DNA from: CAYSAD01 sp964428955
Lineage (GTDB): Bacteria; Patescibacteriota; Saccharimonadia; Saccharimonadales; Saccharimonadaceae
Direction: 5' to 3'
DNA length: 64,000 nt
Assembly: GCA_964428955.1 (NCBI GenBank)
Contig: CAYSAD010000003.1
Location: 1-64,000 of the forward strand
The notes below the pieces were generated by a model that was given only the letters and a program-made list of their open reading frames with translations, searched no databases and was not told the DNA's origin. Positions 1 through 8,197 of the stretch are shown here, in pieces. The number at the start of each line of letters is the position of its first letter. Positions within the stretch are counted from its first letter, which is position 1. The translations under genes and the position numbers were made by a program.

Positions 1-85
1 TGGTGCTGGAAGTAGGACTCGAACCTACGAAGCCGAAAGGCGGGAGATTTACAGTCTCCTGTGATTGCCACTACACGATTCCAGC
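1..85 (-). tRNA. tRNA-Tyr (GTA)
   Basis: The reverse complement folds as a class II tRNA. It has a 7-bp acceptor stem starting GCTGGAA, an anticodon loop CTGTAAA with anticodon GTA, a 14-base variable arm with a small stem, and a T arm with TTCGAGT. A 3' CCA is encoded at bases 1-3. It lies 5 bases downstream of tRNA-Thr and is probably co-transcribed with it. Any terminator would lie before the window start. Confidence 0.96.
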
Positions 86-90
86 TCGTA

Positions 91-167
91 TGGAGCCGCT
101 TCTCGGATTCGAACCGAGGACCTACTGTTTACAAAACAGTTGCTCTAACCAACTGAGCTAAAGCGGC
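91..167 (-). tRNA. tRNA-Thr (TGT)
   Basis: The reverse complement starts GCCGCTT and pairs with AAGCGGC at the 3' end. The D arm contains AGCTCAGTTGG, the anticodon loop TTTGTAA gives anticodon TGT, and the T arm contains GGTTCGAATCC. CCA is encoded at 91-93. It is the first gene of a tRNA-Thr/tRNA-Tyr pair. Confidence 0.97.
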
Positions 168-189
168 GTATATAGCAGTATCAGTAGTT

Positions 190-218
190 ATTCTATCTGA
201 TACGTACGGTATTTTCAA
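190..218 (-). promoter_or_regulatory. Promoter of the tRNA-Thr/tRNA-Tyr unit
   Basis: On the minus strand there is a -35 TTGAAA (213-218), a 17-bp spacer and a -10 TAGAAT (190-195). The predicted start, near 183, is about 16 bases before mature tRNA-Thr. The -35 lies just below the stop codon of the TPR gene. Confidence 0.65.
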
Positions 219-223
219 GCTGA

Positions 224-877
224 TTACATGATAACGCGGCGCGGTTGGCGCACGCGTTTCGGTTGGCCTTGTGGAATTATCATCTTGGCAGCTTTTTCAC
301 GTAAGTTAAGGGCCAGTTCTTCTTGCCCGATACGATCATATGAATCGGCTAAAATCGTCAACGTTTGCGGTATCGGATCGAGCTCAACCGCTCGTTCCAG
401 CGCACCAATCATTTTTTTATCGTTACCAAGTTTTTCCTGTACTTTGGCATAGGCGATGTGACGCGAAGCAACATCTTCTTCCATAGCAAGTGCTTGCTCA
501 AAGGCTAAAGCCGCTTTGGTATAACTTTCAGTTTCAAAGTAAATCAAACCGACGTTGTGTAGACTACTAGCGCTTGGTTCCAGGCTTTGGGCGATCTCGA
601 AACACTCAATCGCATCGTCATAGGCATGCTGACGAGCATACAAGATACCGAGACGGTTATAGGCCGTGGCGTTACGTTCGTCGACTCGCAGAATCGTCAA
701 AAGTGCTTTTTCGGCGCGTAAATAGCGTCGCTCCTTTAACGAATCTTGAGCAATCACCCATAGCTGATCGAGTTTCTCGGAGATTTTCAGCGGTATGTCC
801 GTGGCAACTTCGTTGATGGTCTGACGCCTTAGGAGCGCCCATAACCCGAATGCGATAACGATTAAAAGTCCGATCAT
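224..877 (-). CDS. Membrane-anchored TPR-repeat protein
   Basis: The 217-residue protein begins with one hydrophobic helix (about residues 2-16). A linker follows and then at least three to four tetratricopeptide repeats between about residues 48 and 195, with typical spacing of small and aromatic residues (A-Y-N-R-L-G, A-I-E-C-F-E, A-A-L-A-F-E). A basic tail ends the protein. TPR arrays are protein-interaction scaffolds, so this one probably presents the repeats on the cytoplasmic face of the membrane; the partner is unknown. It sits 12 bases after the delta-prime gene and may be read from that operon or from its own promoter inside the end of that gene. Confidence 0.8.
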   Translation of the reverse strand: MIGLLIVIAFGLWALLRRQTINEVATDIPLKISEKLDQLWVIAQDSLKERRYLRAEKALLTILRVDERNATAYNRLGILYARQHAYDDAIECFEIAQSLEPSASSLHNVGLIYFETESYTKAALAFEQALAMEEDVASRHIAYAKVQEKLGNDKKMIGALERAVELDPIPQTLTILADSYDRIGQEELALNLREKAAKMIIPQGQPKRVRQPRRVIM

Positions 878-888
878 GGTTATCTATA

Positions 889-916
889 ATTATACCACAA
901 GTGTAGCTAGCGTCAG
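889..916 (-). promoter_or_regulatory. Candidate promoter of the TPR gene
   Basis: On the minus strand there is a -35 CTGACG (911-916), a 16-bp spacer and a consensus -10 TATAAT (889-894). The -10 lies 11 bases before the ATG, so the predicted leader is only a few bases. It overlaps the end of the upstream delta-prime gene. Confidence 0.5.
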
Positions 917-1708
917 TTTGATGTGACCATTCGCCCGTAGACGCACGTAAGCTTGTTCTAGGTGTTCAAGTTGGGCTAGCGTGGCTTGGCTAGGATGAGC
1001 TGTCATGGCTTTAGTTGTCAGCATAATCATCGCCTCAATCAATGCGGTTGCTTTTTGACGATTCGCCACATATGACCGCACGAGAACTAACTTTTCATAG
1101 GTTGATGCCTGTAACAATTGCCGGGCATCCTTCATAAGGGTAGCACGCACCGTGAATGATTCTTTACTGGCGAGTAATCGAAATAGCTCAGCCGGCAAGC
1201 CATCAGCCAAAAATAGCAACTGCGTACGACGAGCGTTATCGGTGACATTCGCCGCGTCAAGCAGATGGGCAGATTGTGCGGAGGAAATCGGTTTTATCTC
1301 AAAACGTTGCAAGCGAGAGCGAACCGTCGACAATAGTATTGCCGGCTGATGTGAGAGTAAAATGAAACGAACTAAATCATTTGGTTCTTCCAAGAGTTTC
1401 AAGAATGCGTTTTGTGCCGATTCACTCATGGTGTCGACATCATCGATAATAACGATTTGTTCGGTGGTTCGTTTGGCACGAGTGCGGACGTATAGTTCAC
1501 GAATTGTTGCGACGGAAATTGAAGATGCGCCAGTCTTGGTCTGTTCGGGCCTGATAACCTCAATTTCAGCTGATATATGATCGGCGGCGATAGCCGACGC
1601 CATCGTAAACAGGCCGACACCGGACTGTCCGCTTAGCAGAACGGCGTGGGGTAAACTACCTTTCAAAGCTGCCAGTGTCGACTTAAGCGAGCTGTTAATA
1701 TACAACAT
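890..1708 (-). CDS. holB: DNA polymerase III delta-prime-like clamp-loader subunit
   Basis: The 272-residue protein has the AAA+ layout of clamp-loader delta-prime and gamma subunits. It has a P-loop-like segment GQSGVGLF (about residues 27-34) that lacks the Walker A lysine, an IIDDVD Walker B-like segment (about 86-91), the family motif SAQNAFLKLLEEP, and a sensor-like TVRSRLQRF. Missing the P-loop Lys is usual for delta-prime, which loads the sliding clamp without hydrolysing ATP itself. It overlaps the preceding pseudouridine synthase gene by one base, so it is translationally coupled. Other clamp-loader paralogues cannot be excluded, but no functional P-loop is seen. Confidence 0.82.
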   Translation of the reverse strand: MLYINSSLKSTLAALKGSLPHAVLLSGQSGVGLFTMASAIAADHISAEIEVIRPEQTKTGASSISVATIRELYVRTRAKRTTEQIVIIDDVDTMSESAQNAFLKLLEEPNDLVRFILLSHQPAILLSTVRSRLQRFEIKPISSAQSAHLLDAANVTDNARRTQLLFLADGLPAELFRLLASKESFTVRATLMKDARQLLQASTYEKLVLVRSYVANRQKATALIEAMIMLTTKAMTAHPSQATLAQLEHLEQAYVRLRANGHIKLTLATLVV

Positions 1709-2865
1709 TACAGACCCTTAGGAGTGGCGAACTCAGACGGTACGTCAGCTTCGAATACTTTTCGGATGCCTCCAGGAATAGTAATTTCCAAGCTTCGGGC
1801 ATGCAAATACATTCGGTCGGCCGGTTTGCCATATACTTTATCGCCAACGATTGGGTGGCCGATATGCTTCATATGAACACGTAACTGGTGTGTTCGGCCG
1901 GTACTCGGCCTAAGAGCGACTAGACTGGTCGTTTGCCTGGTTTCGAGCACTTCGTAGCGTGTTTGTGCGGGCTTACCGCTAGCATCAGCCCTAAAGGTAC
2001 TAGGTGCCTTAGGGTTACGTCCTATTGGCACATCGATGTTAGCAATAGGTGGTTCGAGTCCCCCTTCCACGATAGCGATGTATTCCTTTTTTACGGTACG
2101 GTTTGAAAATTGCTTCTGTAACATCCGCGCTGCTAAATCGTCGAGCGCACCGATCATCACGCCACTGGTATCACGGTCGAGTCGATGGATAATACCCGGC
2201 CGGTTAGTATCAGCGTGATAGGTTGAGAAACGAGCGAAGAAGTCTGCCACGGTAAACTCATCATTTAACGCACCTTTTGAATGAGACAACACACCGACGG
2301 GCTTGTTAATAACTATAACGTGTTCATCTTGGTAAATGATCGGTAGTTGCTCGCTAGAGTGATCTGTTTTGTCTGGTAGATTCACAACTATTTTATCGAT
2401 CGGTGAAACATCATATTTTGGCGATAGTTGCGGTTGACCGTTGATTACTATTGCACCGGCTTTGATGTGTTTTTGCCAGGTACTACGTGACAAGTCAGGA
2501 GAGGTTTTAGCTAGCCAGCTGTCGAGTCGCTCCTTAGCTGAGCGTTCTACGAAAAGATAGACGTCTTTCCCCTTAAATGGCAGACCAAAAGTCATGATAT
2601 CACTACTGGGATTCGTCAGTAGCTCACCGTTTGCGTTCGGGTAGGTTTGACGTATTTGGGTGGTAATATAGCTTTCGTCATCCTCGGCTGTCATGTCAAT
2701 CAGCACGAAATAACGCTTTTTATTAAATAGAAAACTTAATAGCGTGTTGTCTTCGCGTGGCTGTGTTTGTCGCAGTTGCTGAATGTGACGGGGTACGTTA
2801 TCATCATCGGCAATCTGAAATTGCCGTAGGATAGCCAGCGCGTCGGAGCTGCCGAATTTAACCAT
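1708..2865 (-). CDS. RluA-family pseudouridine synthase with N-terminal extension
   Basis: The 385-residue protein has an S4 RNA-binding domain (about 112-160) followed by an RluA/RluD-type catalytic domain. The signature HRLDRDTSG is at 227-235 with catalytic Asp230; further family blocks are INKPVGVLSH and RTHQLRVHMKHIGHPIVGD. It should isomerise uridine in rRNA or tRNA. About 110 residues precede the S4 domain and match no family I recognise, whereas ordinary RluD proteins start at or near the S4 domain. It is 2 bases from trpS and overlaps holB by one base, so it is mid-operon. The exact target RNA site cannot be read from sequence. Confidence 0.88.
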   Translation of the reverse strand: MVKFGSSDALAILRQFQIADDDNVPRHIQQLRQTQPREDNTLLSFLFNKKRYFVLIDMTAEDDESYITTQIRQTYPNANGELLTNPSSDIMTFGLPFKGKDVYLFVERSAKERLDSWLAKTSPDLSRSTWQKHIKAGAIVINGQPQLSPKYDVSPIDKIVVNLPDKTDHSSEQLPIIYQDEHVIVINKPVGVLSHSKGALNDEFTVADFFARFSTYHADTNRPGIIHRLDRDTSGVMIGALDDLAARMLQKQFSNRTVKKEYIAIVEGGLEPPIANIDVPIGRNPKAPSTFRADASGKPAQTRYEVLETRQTTSLVALRPSTGRTHQLRVHMKHIGHPIVGDKVYGKPADRMYLHARSLEITIPGGIRKVFEADVPSEFATPKGL

Positions 2866-2867
2866 GA

Positions 2868-3902
2868 TTAGCCCCTCGGGCGAAGCCCAACCGCTTGCTG
2901 CGCCCGAAGTAAGGTCGCCCCTGCAACTTTGTTCATAGCATGCTCGGATTGCTCCAGCTTGGCTAGCAGTCGTTCGTCGCTGATTGCGTCATATTTAGCT
3001 TGAAAATCCGTCAAGAAATCGGCCACGACATCGGCGACAGCGGTTTTGAAGTCACCATAACTCTCCCGACCTTCCCACTCGACGTTCACCGTCTCTTGTG
3101 TTTGGCCGCTCAGTAATGCGAGAATCTGCAACAAGCTGGTGACGCCTGGCTGATTTTCCCAATCAAAGTGGATACTGCCAAGGCTGTCGGTCGTCGCGCT
3201 CATAATTTTCTTATGGGCTACTTCGGGATTATCAACCAATAGTATCTTTGATTTCCCGTCGGTCGAGCTTTTACTCATTTTCTTTGAAGGGTCAGTCAAA
3301 TTGCGGATTCGGATACCGGTGTCGCGCTGAATAAAATCAGTTTGCGTCTTGGTATTCTTGGGAATCGTGAAGACATCTCCGAATTTGTTATTAAAGCGAG
3401 TGGCGATATCACGGGTAATTTCAAGATGCTGGAACTGATCTTCACCGACCGGTACCCATGATGCACCGTAGAGTAGGATATCAGCCGCCATTAGAACTGG
3501 GTAGTTGAATAGCCCCATCGTGACACTTTCGTTTTGTTCGCTAGATTTCTCTTTGAACTGGGTCATACGGCCCATCTCGCCAACATAGGTGAAGCAATCT
3601 AAAATCCAGGTTAGTTCGCTGTGTGCTGGAATGTAACTCTGACGATAAATGAACGTATCAGCGTTATCGATCTCTAAGCCAGCGGCGATGAAATACTTCA
3701 AATTAGTCAGCGTGTTTTGATATAGGTCAGCATGGTTAATAGGTGTCGTAAAACTGTGTAGATCCGGCACGAACATATTTATTTGATAATCACCGGCGTG
3801 TTTTTTTTGCATTTGGGCCATCGGTATGAACGCACCCAAAAAGTTACCGAGAGTTGGTTCTTCGTTTGATCGAACACCAGTTAGGATGACATCTTTGCTC
3901 AT
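2868..3902 (-). CDS. trpS: Tryptophanyl-tRNA synthetase
   Basis: Class I aminoacyl-tRNA synthetase charging tRNA-Trp. The N-terminus carries the HIGH-equivalent PTLGNFLGA and the C-terminal half the KMSKS loop (KKMSKSS). I chose the internal ATG at 3900-3902 (344 residues, MSKDVILTGV). The next upstream in-frame ATG, at 3909-3911, overlaps a perfect -10 TATAAT and would lie before the transcription start. The mRNA is therefore predicted to begin at or next to the start codon. The gene heads an apparent operon with the pseudouridine synthase and holB genes and is divergent from the membrane protein gene at 3984. Confidence 0.93.
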   Translation of the reverse strand: MSKDVILTGVRSNEEPTLGNFLGAFIPMAQMQKKHAGDYQINMFVPDLHSFTTPINHADLYQNTLTNLKYFIAAGLEIDNADTFIYRQSYIPAHSELTWILDCFTYVGEMGRMTQFKEKSSEQNESVTMGLFNYPVLMAADILLYGASWVPVGEDQFQHLEITRDIATRFNNKFGDVFTIPKNTKTQTDFIQRDTGIRIRNLTDPSKKMSKSSTDGKSKILLVDNPEVAHKKIMSATTDSLGSIHFDWENQPGVTSLLQILALLSGQTQETVNVEWEGRESYGDFKTAVADVVADFLTDFQAKYDAISDERLLAKLEQSEHAMNKVAGATLLRAQQAVGLRPRG

Positions 3903-3909
3903 TTTCTTC

Positions 3910-3915
3910 ATTATA
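3910..3915 (-). promoter_or_regulatory. -10 element of trpS (leaderless)
   Basis: Consensus TATAAT on the minus strand, 7 bases before the ATG at 3902. No clear -35 is seen at 16-18 bp. The spacing puts the transcription start at or within a base or two of the start codon. Confidence 0.6.
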
Positions 3916-3971
3916 CACTACTAATGGTGACGATGGCCGATGGCTTAGGTGTTAAATTCATCACATAACTG

Positions 3972-3977
3972 TATAAT
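3972..3977 (+). promoter_or_regulatory. -10 element of the 3984 gene (leaderless)
   Basis: Consensus TATAAT on the plus strand, 6 bases before the ATG at 3984, with no room for a Shine-Dalgarno sequence. The -35 is weak. It forms a divergent pair with the trpS promoter within an intergenic space of about 80 bases. Confidence 0.6.
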
Positions 3978-3983
3978 ACGGCT

Positions 3984-4553
3984 ATGAAGCAACGTTTTGC
4001 GACTGTTTTCGGCGCGTTAGGCTATATAGCAGTGCTGTTGGAGTGGCTATGGGTAGTTACTTTGACCGTACCTTGGTTGATTGAAGATAAGGACATCAAA
4101 AAGTTTTTTCTGATGTCGACACCAACAGCCGAACCAGTTCACTCAGCTTGGGTAGCACCAGCTCCAATCGTCATTGTATTCACTGTCATTCTTTCGGTAA
4201 TCATCGTAGTCCTTGGCATATGGGCGGCCGCTAAGGCACCCAAACGGCTTGTGAAAATTACTTCCAGAACGACGCATACAGCTGCCGAGAAAATCGCGCT
4301 ACGTATAACATACCATCATCACTTGCCGGTAAAGAAACTGTTTGTTTTGACGGAACGGATTGTCCGACTCATTAAGCTAGGGCTTGTTACAGTACCCGTA
4401 CTGCTCGTTTGGCTCGTGACACTTTATGTACCAGTTGAACTTGATTCCTCTCTCGTTCTTTTTGTCGGTGCTTATCTCGCAATTTGGCCGTTAGTGTGGT
4501 TCAGCTTGCAAGCCATACTGCTCTGGGACGAATCGAAACGCTCGGCTCTGTAA
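3984..4553 (+). CDS. Predicted four-helix membrane protein, unknown function
   Basis: The 189-residue protein has four hydrophobic stretches by eye: about 10-32, 57-82, 132-153 and 157-180. A basic loop of about 45 residues between helices 2 and 3 includes RITYHHHLPVKK. No catalytic motif or family was recognised. It is one of the few plus-strand genes in this part of the window. It is divergent from trpS and convergent with rpsI, and it ends at a bidirectional hairpin terminator. Confidence 0.7.
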   Translation: MKQRFATVFGALGYIAVLLEWLWVVTLTVPWLIEDKDIKKFFLMSTPTAEPVHSAWVAPAPIVIVFTVILSVIIVVLGIWAAAKAPKRLVKITSRTTHTAAEKIALRITYHHHLPVKKLFVLTERIVRLIKLGLVTVPVLLVWLVTLYVPVELDSSLVLFVGAYLAIWPLVWFSLQAILLWDESKRSAL

Positions 4554-4558
4554 ACAAA

Positions 4559-4583
4559 AGTCCTCGCCACTTTGACGAGGACT
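4559..4583. terminator. Shared hairpin terminator between convergent genes
   Basis: AGTCCTCG and CGAGGACT form an 8-bp stem around a 9-base loop between two convergent genes. An A-run precedes it, which reads as a U-run on the minus strand. It should serve the rpsI operon end and probably also the plus-strand membrane protein gene. Confidence 0.75.
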
Positions 4584-4602
4584 GTTATGTCGATAACGCA
4601 TA

Positions 4603-5001
4603 TTAACGTTTCGAGAACTGCTCTTTCTTGCGAGCCTTGCGAAGACCGTATTTCTTACGCTCTTTCTCACGTGGATCACGCTTCAAAAGCTCAGCTTTCT
4701 TCAGTGTTGAGCGTAAATCACCATGCGCTACTGTTAGGGCTTTAGCGATTGCCAACTTGATGGCGTCAACTTGGCCGGCCTGACCACCACCGCTGACTTT
4801 CACTGTGATGTCAAACTCTTTTTGCTTGCCAACGAGGGCGAGCGGGTCAGTTACTTCGGCAAGTAACGTGCTGTTACCGTCAAGATACTCAGCCGCCGGC
4901 TTGTCATTGATCGTCAGATTACCCTTGCCTTTATAAAGACGGGCTCGTGCCGTAGCACTTTTACGTCGTCCGAGACCGTAGAAATAGGTAGATTCGGCCA
5001 T
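4603..5001 (-). CDS. rpsI: 30S ribosomal protein S9 (uS9)
   Basis: The 132-residue protein has the S9 start (YFYGLGRRKSATARARL), the central SGGGQAGQVDAIKLAIAKAL block and the basic C-terminus ending FSKR, which reaches the P-site tRNA in the ribosome. It follows rplM by one base, the usual rplM-rpsI pair. It is the last gene of the alpha-type ribosomal run and ends before the terminator at 4559. Confidence 0.98.
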   Translation of the reverse strand: MAESTYFYGLGRRKSATARARLYKGKGNLTINDKPAAEYLDGNSTLLAEVTDPLALVGKQKEFDITVKVSGGGQAGQVDAIKLAIAKALTVAHGDLRSTLKKAELLKRDPREKERKKYGLRKARKKEQFSKR

Positions 5002-5002
5002 G

Positions 5003-5443
5003 TTATTTCACCTCAACTTTCTCTGGTGTTTGAGCGGTATGTGTGTGATCGCTACCAGCAAAGACTCGTAGACGCTTCATACGCTCGTCAGACAGCTTAT
5101 TCTTTGGTAGCATGCCTTTAACGGCAGCTTCAATGAGGCGTTCTGGGTGCTTTTCACGTACTTCAGCGACGGTTGCATCTTTAATGCCGCCAGGAAATCC
5201 ACTATGTCGGTAGTATTTCTTGTCAGTTTCTTTGTCGCCTGTGAAAACCGCTTGTTTCGCGTTTATTACGACGACGTAATCGCCACCATCAATGTGCGGC
5301 GTGTAGCTTGGTTTGTATTTACCAGTTAGGTACGTCGCAATTTGTGTCGCGATTCGGCCGACTGGTGCTTCTGAGGCATCAACCAACAGCCAGCGACGAT
5401 TCACTTCGCTTGGTTTTTGTGAGTAGGTACGTATGTTAACCAT
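5003..5443 (-). CDS. rplM: 50S ribosomal protein L13 (uL13)
   Basis: The 146-residue protein shows L13 signatures: RRWLLVDASEAPVGRIATQIATYLTGK near the start in two blocks, HIDGGDYVVVINA, KYYRHSGFPGG and the MLPKNKL motif. L13 is an early large-subunit assembly protein. It overlaps rplQ by one base and precedes rpsI. Confidence 0.98.
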   Translation of the reverse strand: MVNIRTYSQKPSEVNRRWLLVDASEAPVGRIATQIATYLTGKYKPSYTPHIDGGDYVVVINAKQAVFTGDKETDKKYYRHSGFPGGIKDATVAEVREKHPERLIEAAVKGMLPKNKLSDERMKRLRVFAGSDHTHTAQTPEKVEVK

Positions 5444-5835
5444 TACGCATTCACCTCTTTCTTGGCGACTGCCTTGAGCTCGTCAACGAATGATATCGTT
5501 GCCAATTGCGCGCCATCACCGGTACGCAGACGAGTCCGCACGACGCGGACGTGACCACTGGTGCGGCCTGTCAGTTGCGGTGCAATCTCATCAACGAGCT
5601 TAAAGGCGGCAGCTTGGGTTGATAGCTTTGAAATCACTTGACGACGACTCGCCAAATCACCTTTTTTTGCCTTGGTGATAAGTTTCTCAATATAACGCGA
5701 AGTTTCCTTGGCTTTTGGCAAGGTCGTTTCAATCGTGCCGTGCTCAACCAGGCTGGTTGCCAGACCTTTTAGTAACGCGCGGCGCTGATCGCGTTCACGA
5801 CCGAGCTTACGTCCTTTGTATCCGTGTCGATGCAT
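5443..5835 (-). CDS. rplQ: 50S ribosomal protein L17 (bL17)
   Basis: The 130-residue protein begins MHRHGYKGRKLGR and continues with the L17 core (LATSLVEHGTIETTLPKAK, then VRVVRTRLRTGDGA). It lies 2 bases after rpoA, the usual rpoA-rplQ order, and overlaps rplM by one base. Confidence 0.97.
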   Translation of the reverse strand: MHRHGYKGRKLGRERDQRRALLKGLATSLVEHGTIETTLPKAKETSRYIEKLITKAKKGDLASRRQVISKLSTQAAAFKLVDEIAPQLTGRTSGHVRVVRTRLRTGDGAQLATISFVDELKAVAKKEVNA

Positions 5836-5837
5836 AT

Positions 5838-6761
5838 CTAAAGCTCCAGCTCTGCCAACTTATCTTTGACTTCATCGAGCGCTTTAGAGCCAAAACCTTT
5901 AAGTTCGCGCAGATCTTGCTCACTAAGGGTAACTAAATCGTGCACAGTGCGAATCTCGTTGTTAACCAGCGCGTTGGCCGTTCGAGCAGTCAGATTCAAG
6001 TCTTCGATCGGCGTATTCAGTTCACTGGATTCTGCTTCTTCCTCTTGACCAAGGGCTGGAGCAGCCTCGACGGTCGTACTGCCGGCCAGTGCTGTGTACT
6101 GGTTAACGAGGATGGCGGCAGCTTCTTCAAAAGCGTCGCTTGGTGACAGTGAGCCATCGGTATCAACCGTCAGTGACAGTTTATCGAGGTTGGTCTCGCG
6201 ACCAACACGAGTGCTGGCAACTTTATAACGAACCCTTAGGACTGGGGTGAAGACAGCATCAAGTGCAATCATATCGCTGTGCATGCGTGAGTCACTTGAC
6301 TCCTCGATGGTTCGATAGCCGCGGCCACCTTCGGCGATAAGATCCATAACCAAAGACTTTTTCGGATCGTCAATCGTGGCAATGACCTGTTCTGGGTTGA
6401 TAACCTCAACATCAGCAGTCGTTTTGATGTCTTTAGCAGTAATCGGACCGGCACCTTTTTTCTCAAGGCGTAATTCAACTGGTTCGTCTGAATGAACTTT
6501 CAGGCGAACATTTTTGAGGTTCAGCATGATATCGACGACATCTTCTTTAACGCCGGGGACAGTCGTGAACTCATGAGTTGCACCTTCGACGCGAAATGCA
6601 ACGATAGCACCACCACGAACGCTGGAAAGTAGTACGCGGCGTAGGCTGTTGCCGAGCGTATTGCCGTAACCAGCCTGAAGAGGTTCGATGACAAAGGTCG
6701 CACTTGTAGCGCTCGTTTCGTCAACGCTGGCCAGTGCTGGGTTGTGAATAACTTTTGACAT
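5838..6761 (-). CDS. rpoA: RNA polymerase alpha subunit
   Basis: The 307-residue protein has the alpha N-terminal dimerisation domain (YGNTLGNSLRRVLLSSV near residue 33, then EFTTVPGVKEDVVDI) and a C-terminal domain of helix-hairpin-helix type (LNLTARTANALVNNEI, LRELKGFGSKALDEVK). The NTD seeds RNA polymerase assembly; the CTD contacts UP elements and activators. A Glu-rich linker (about residues 230-245) separates them. It keeps the standard place between rpsD and rplQ. Confidence 0.98.
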   Translation of the reverse strand: MSKVIHNPALASVDETSATSATFVIEPLQAGYGNTLGNSLRRVLLSSVRGGAIVAFRVEGATHEFTTVPGVKEDVVDIMLNLKNVRLKVHSDEPVELRLEKKGAGPITAKDIKTTADVEVINPEQVIATIDDPKKSLVMDLIAEGGRGYRTIEESSDSRMHSDMIALDAVFTPVLRVRYKVASTRVGRETNLDKLSLTVDTDGSLSPSDAFEEAAAILVNQYTALAGSTTVEAAPALGQEEEAESSELNTPIEDLNLTARTANALVNNEIRTVHDLVTLSEQDLRELKGFGSKALDEVKDKLAELEL

Positions 6762-6778
6762 ATGGTTTGCTCCTTAGC

Positions 6779-7396
6779 TTAGCGTGAGTAATACTCAACA
6801 ATTAATTGTTCATTAATATCGGTTTCAGCTTCATCTCGTTTCGGTAGACCGGTAATGCTGATGGTAAGTTTCTTCGCATCGCTTTTCAACCAACTGAGCG
6901 GTCCTTGAACAGAATTTCCGATAACATCATTGATGGTAGAAAAGTAGCCTGATTTCGTACTCTTTGGTCGAACGACAAGCTCATCGCCCGGCTTCAGGCG
7001 GATCGATGGGATATCGACGCGCGTACCATTGAGTTCAAAGTGACCGTGACCGACTAACTGACGGGCAGCTCGACGGCTAGTCGCAAAACCAGCCCGGTAA
7101 ACGGCGTTATCAATACGTAGTTCCAACATCTGGAGTAGGTTTTCGCCAGTCAGACCGTCTTTACGGCCAGCTTCATTGACCAAACGGACAAATTGCTTTT
7201 CAAGTAAGCCGTACAAACGGCGAACTTTCTGCTTTTCACGCAGTTGCGTCGCATACAAACTTTGTTTGCCGCGGCGACCTTGGGCGTGCTGACCAGGAAT
7301 GCCGGTCTTTTTAACCATGATTTTGTGCGCCTTCGGATGAAGAGCGTAACCTTCGCGGCGGCTCTGTTTAACGATTGGTGATGTATCTCGTGCCAT
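6779..7396 (-). CDS. rpsD: 30S ribosomal protein S4 (uS4), zinc-free form
   Basis: The 205-residue protein nucleates 30S assembly. It has an S4 RNA-binding domain (about 92-155: LELRIDNAVYRAGFATSRRAARQ in two blocks, then HFELNG) and the C-terminal LIVEYYSR. The N-terminal region carries no cysteines, so this is the C-minus form without the zinc knuckle. It lies between rpsK and rpoA, with a short gap carrying the ribosome binding site of rpoA downstream. Confidence 0.97.
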   Translation of the reverse strand: MARDTSPIVKQSRREGYALHPKAHKIMVKKTGIPGQHAQGRRGKQSLYATQLREKQKVRRLYGLLEKQFVRLVNEAGRKDGLTGENLLQMLELRIDNAVYRAGFATSRRAARQLVGHGHFELNGTRVDIPSIRLKPGDELVVRPKSTKSGYFSTINDVIGNSVQGPLSWLKSDAKKLTISITGLPKRDEAETDINEQLIVEYYSR

Positions 7397-7399
7397 GGC

Positions 7400-7795
7400 C
7401 TAGACCCTCCGTGCTTTCTTTGGTCGAACGCCACCATGAGGGACGCCGGTCACATCTTTGATACTTTCAACACTCATGTCGAAGTTACTAAGGGCGCGAA
7501 CGGCTGCGTCTCGACCTAAACCGACACCTTTGATGAAGACATCGACGGTTTTCATACCGTGCAGTGATTGCACGAGCTCAGCAGCTTTTTCGCTAGCGAC
7601 TTGGGCAGCATAGGCTGTGCCTTTTTTGCTACCACGAAAGCCACAGGCACCAGCACTGCTGGCGGCTAGGACCGCTCCTTTTTTATCGGTGAAAGTGATG
7701 ATTGTGTTATTGAACGTCGCTTGAATATGCATCTGACCGGCCGGAACTGATCGACGCTGCTTTTTACGAGTAGTTGTTTTCGTTGCTTCTGCCAT
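7400..7795 (-). CDS. rpsK: 30S ribosomal protein S11 (uS11)
   Basis: The 131-residue protein has an S11 core (IQATFNNTIITFTDKKG, SSAGACGFRGSKKGTAYAAQ) and the conserved C-terminus DVTGVPHGGVRPKKARRV. It sits on the 30S platform near the mRNA exit. The Arg- and Lys-rich N-terminal tail is typical. It is placed between rpsM and rpsD as in most bacteria. Confidence 0.98.
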   Translation of the reverse strand: MAEATKTTTRKKQRRSVPAGQMHIQATFNNTIITFTDKKGAVLAASSAGACGFRGSKKGTAYAAQVASEKAAELVQSLHGMKTVDVFIKGVGLGRDAAVRALSNFDMSVESIKDVTGVPHGGVRPKKARRV

Positions 7796-7808
7796 CTCTC
7801 ATTCCTTC

Positions 7809-8195
7809 CTACGTCTTAGACGCTGCTTTCTTTTGTGTACCACCAACGGCGACAGCTTTACCCTTACGAGTTCGTGCATTCGTACGGGTGCGCTGACCAT
7901 TTACCGGAAGACCAGCTTTGTGGCGAAGTCCGCGGTAAGCGTTCACATCTTTAAGTCGTTTGATATTGTTGGTAACGAGACGTTGCAAATCGCCTTCAAC
8001 GGTATAATCATTGCTGATTACCTCGCGAAGTCGTTGTTCTTCAGCCTCGGTGAGATCCTTCACCCGAGTGGTCGGTTCTATATTAACCGCCGCAAGGATG
8101 TCTCGAGCGTGCTTGTTGCCGATGCCGTAAATATACGTCAATGCAATGTGCACTTGCTTTTCAGTGGGAATGGTTACCCCTGCAATTCGAGCCAT
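7809..8195 (-). CDS. rpsM: 30S ribosomal protein S13 (uS13)
   Basis: The 128-residue protein starts MARIAGVTIP, has the helix-hairpin-helix segment YIYGIGNKHARDIL, and the RGLRHKAGLPVNGQRTRTNAR block that approaches the P-site tRNA. It follows rpmJ by 2 bases and precedes rpsK. Confidence 0.98.
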   Translation of the reverse strand: MARIAGVTIPTEKQVHIALTYIYGIGNKHARDILAAVNIEPTTRVKDLTEAEEQRLREVISNDYTVEGDLQRLVTNNIKRLKDVNAYRGLRHKAGLPVNGQRTRTNARTRKGKAVAVGGTQKKAASKT

Positions 8196-8197
8196 GC

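Noticed and set aside
3903..3911. trpS start at the upstream ATG
   Set aside because: That ATG overlaps the last bases of a TATAAT box, so it should not be in the mRNA. The ATG at 3902 has leaderless spacing.
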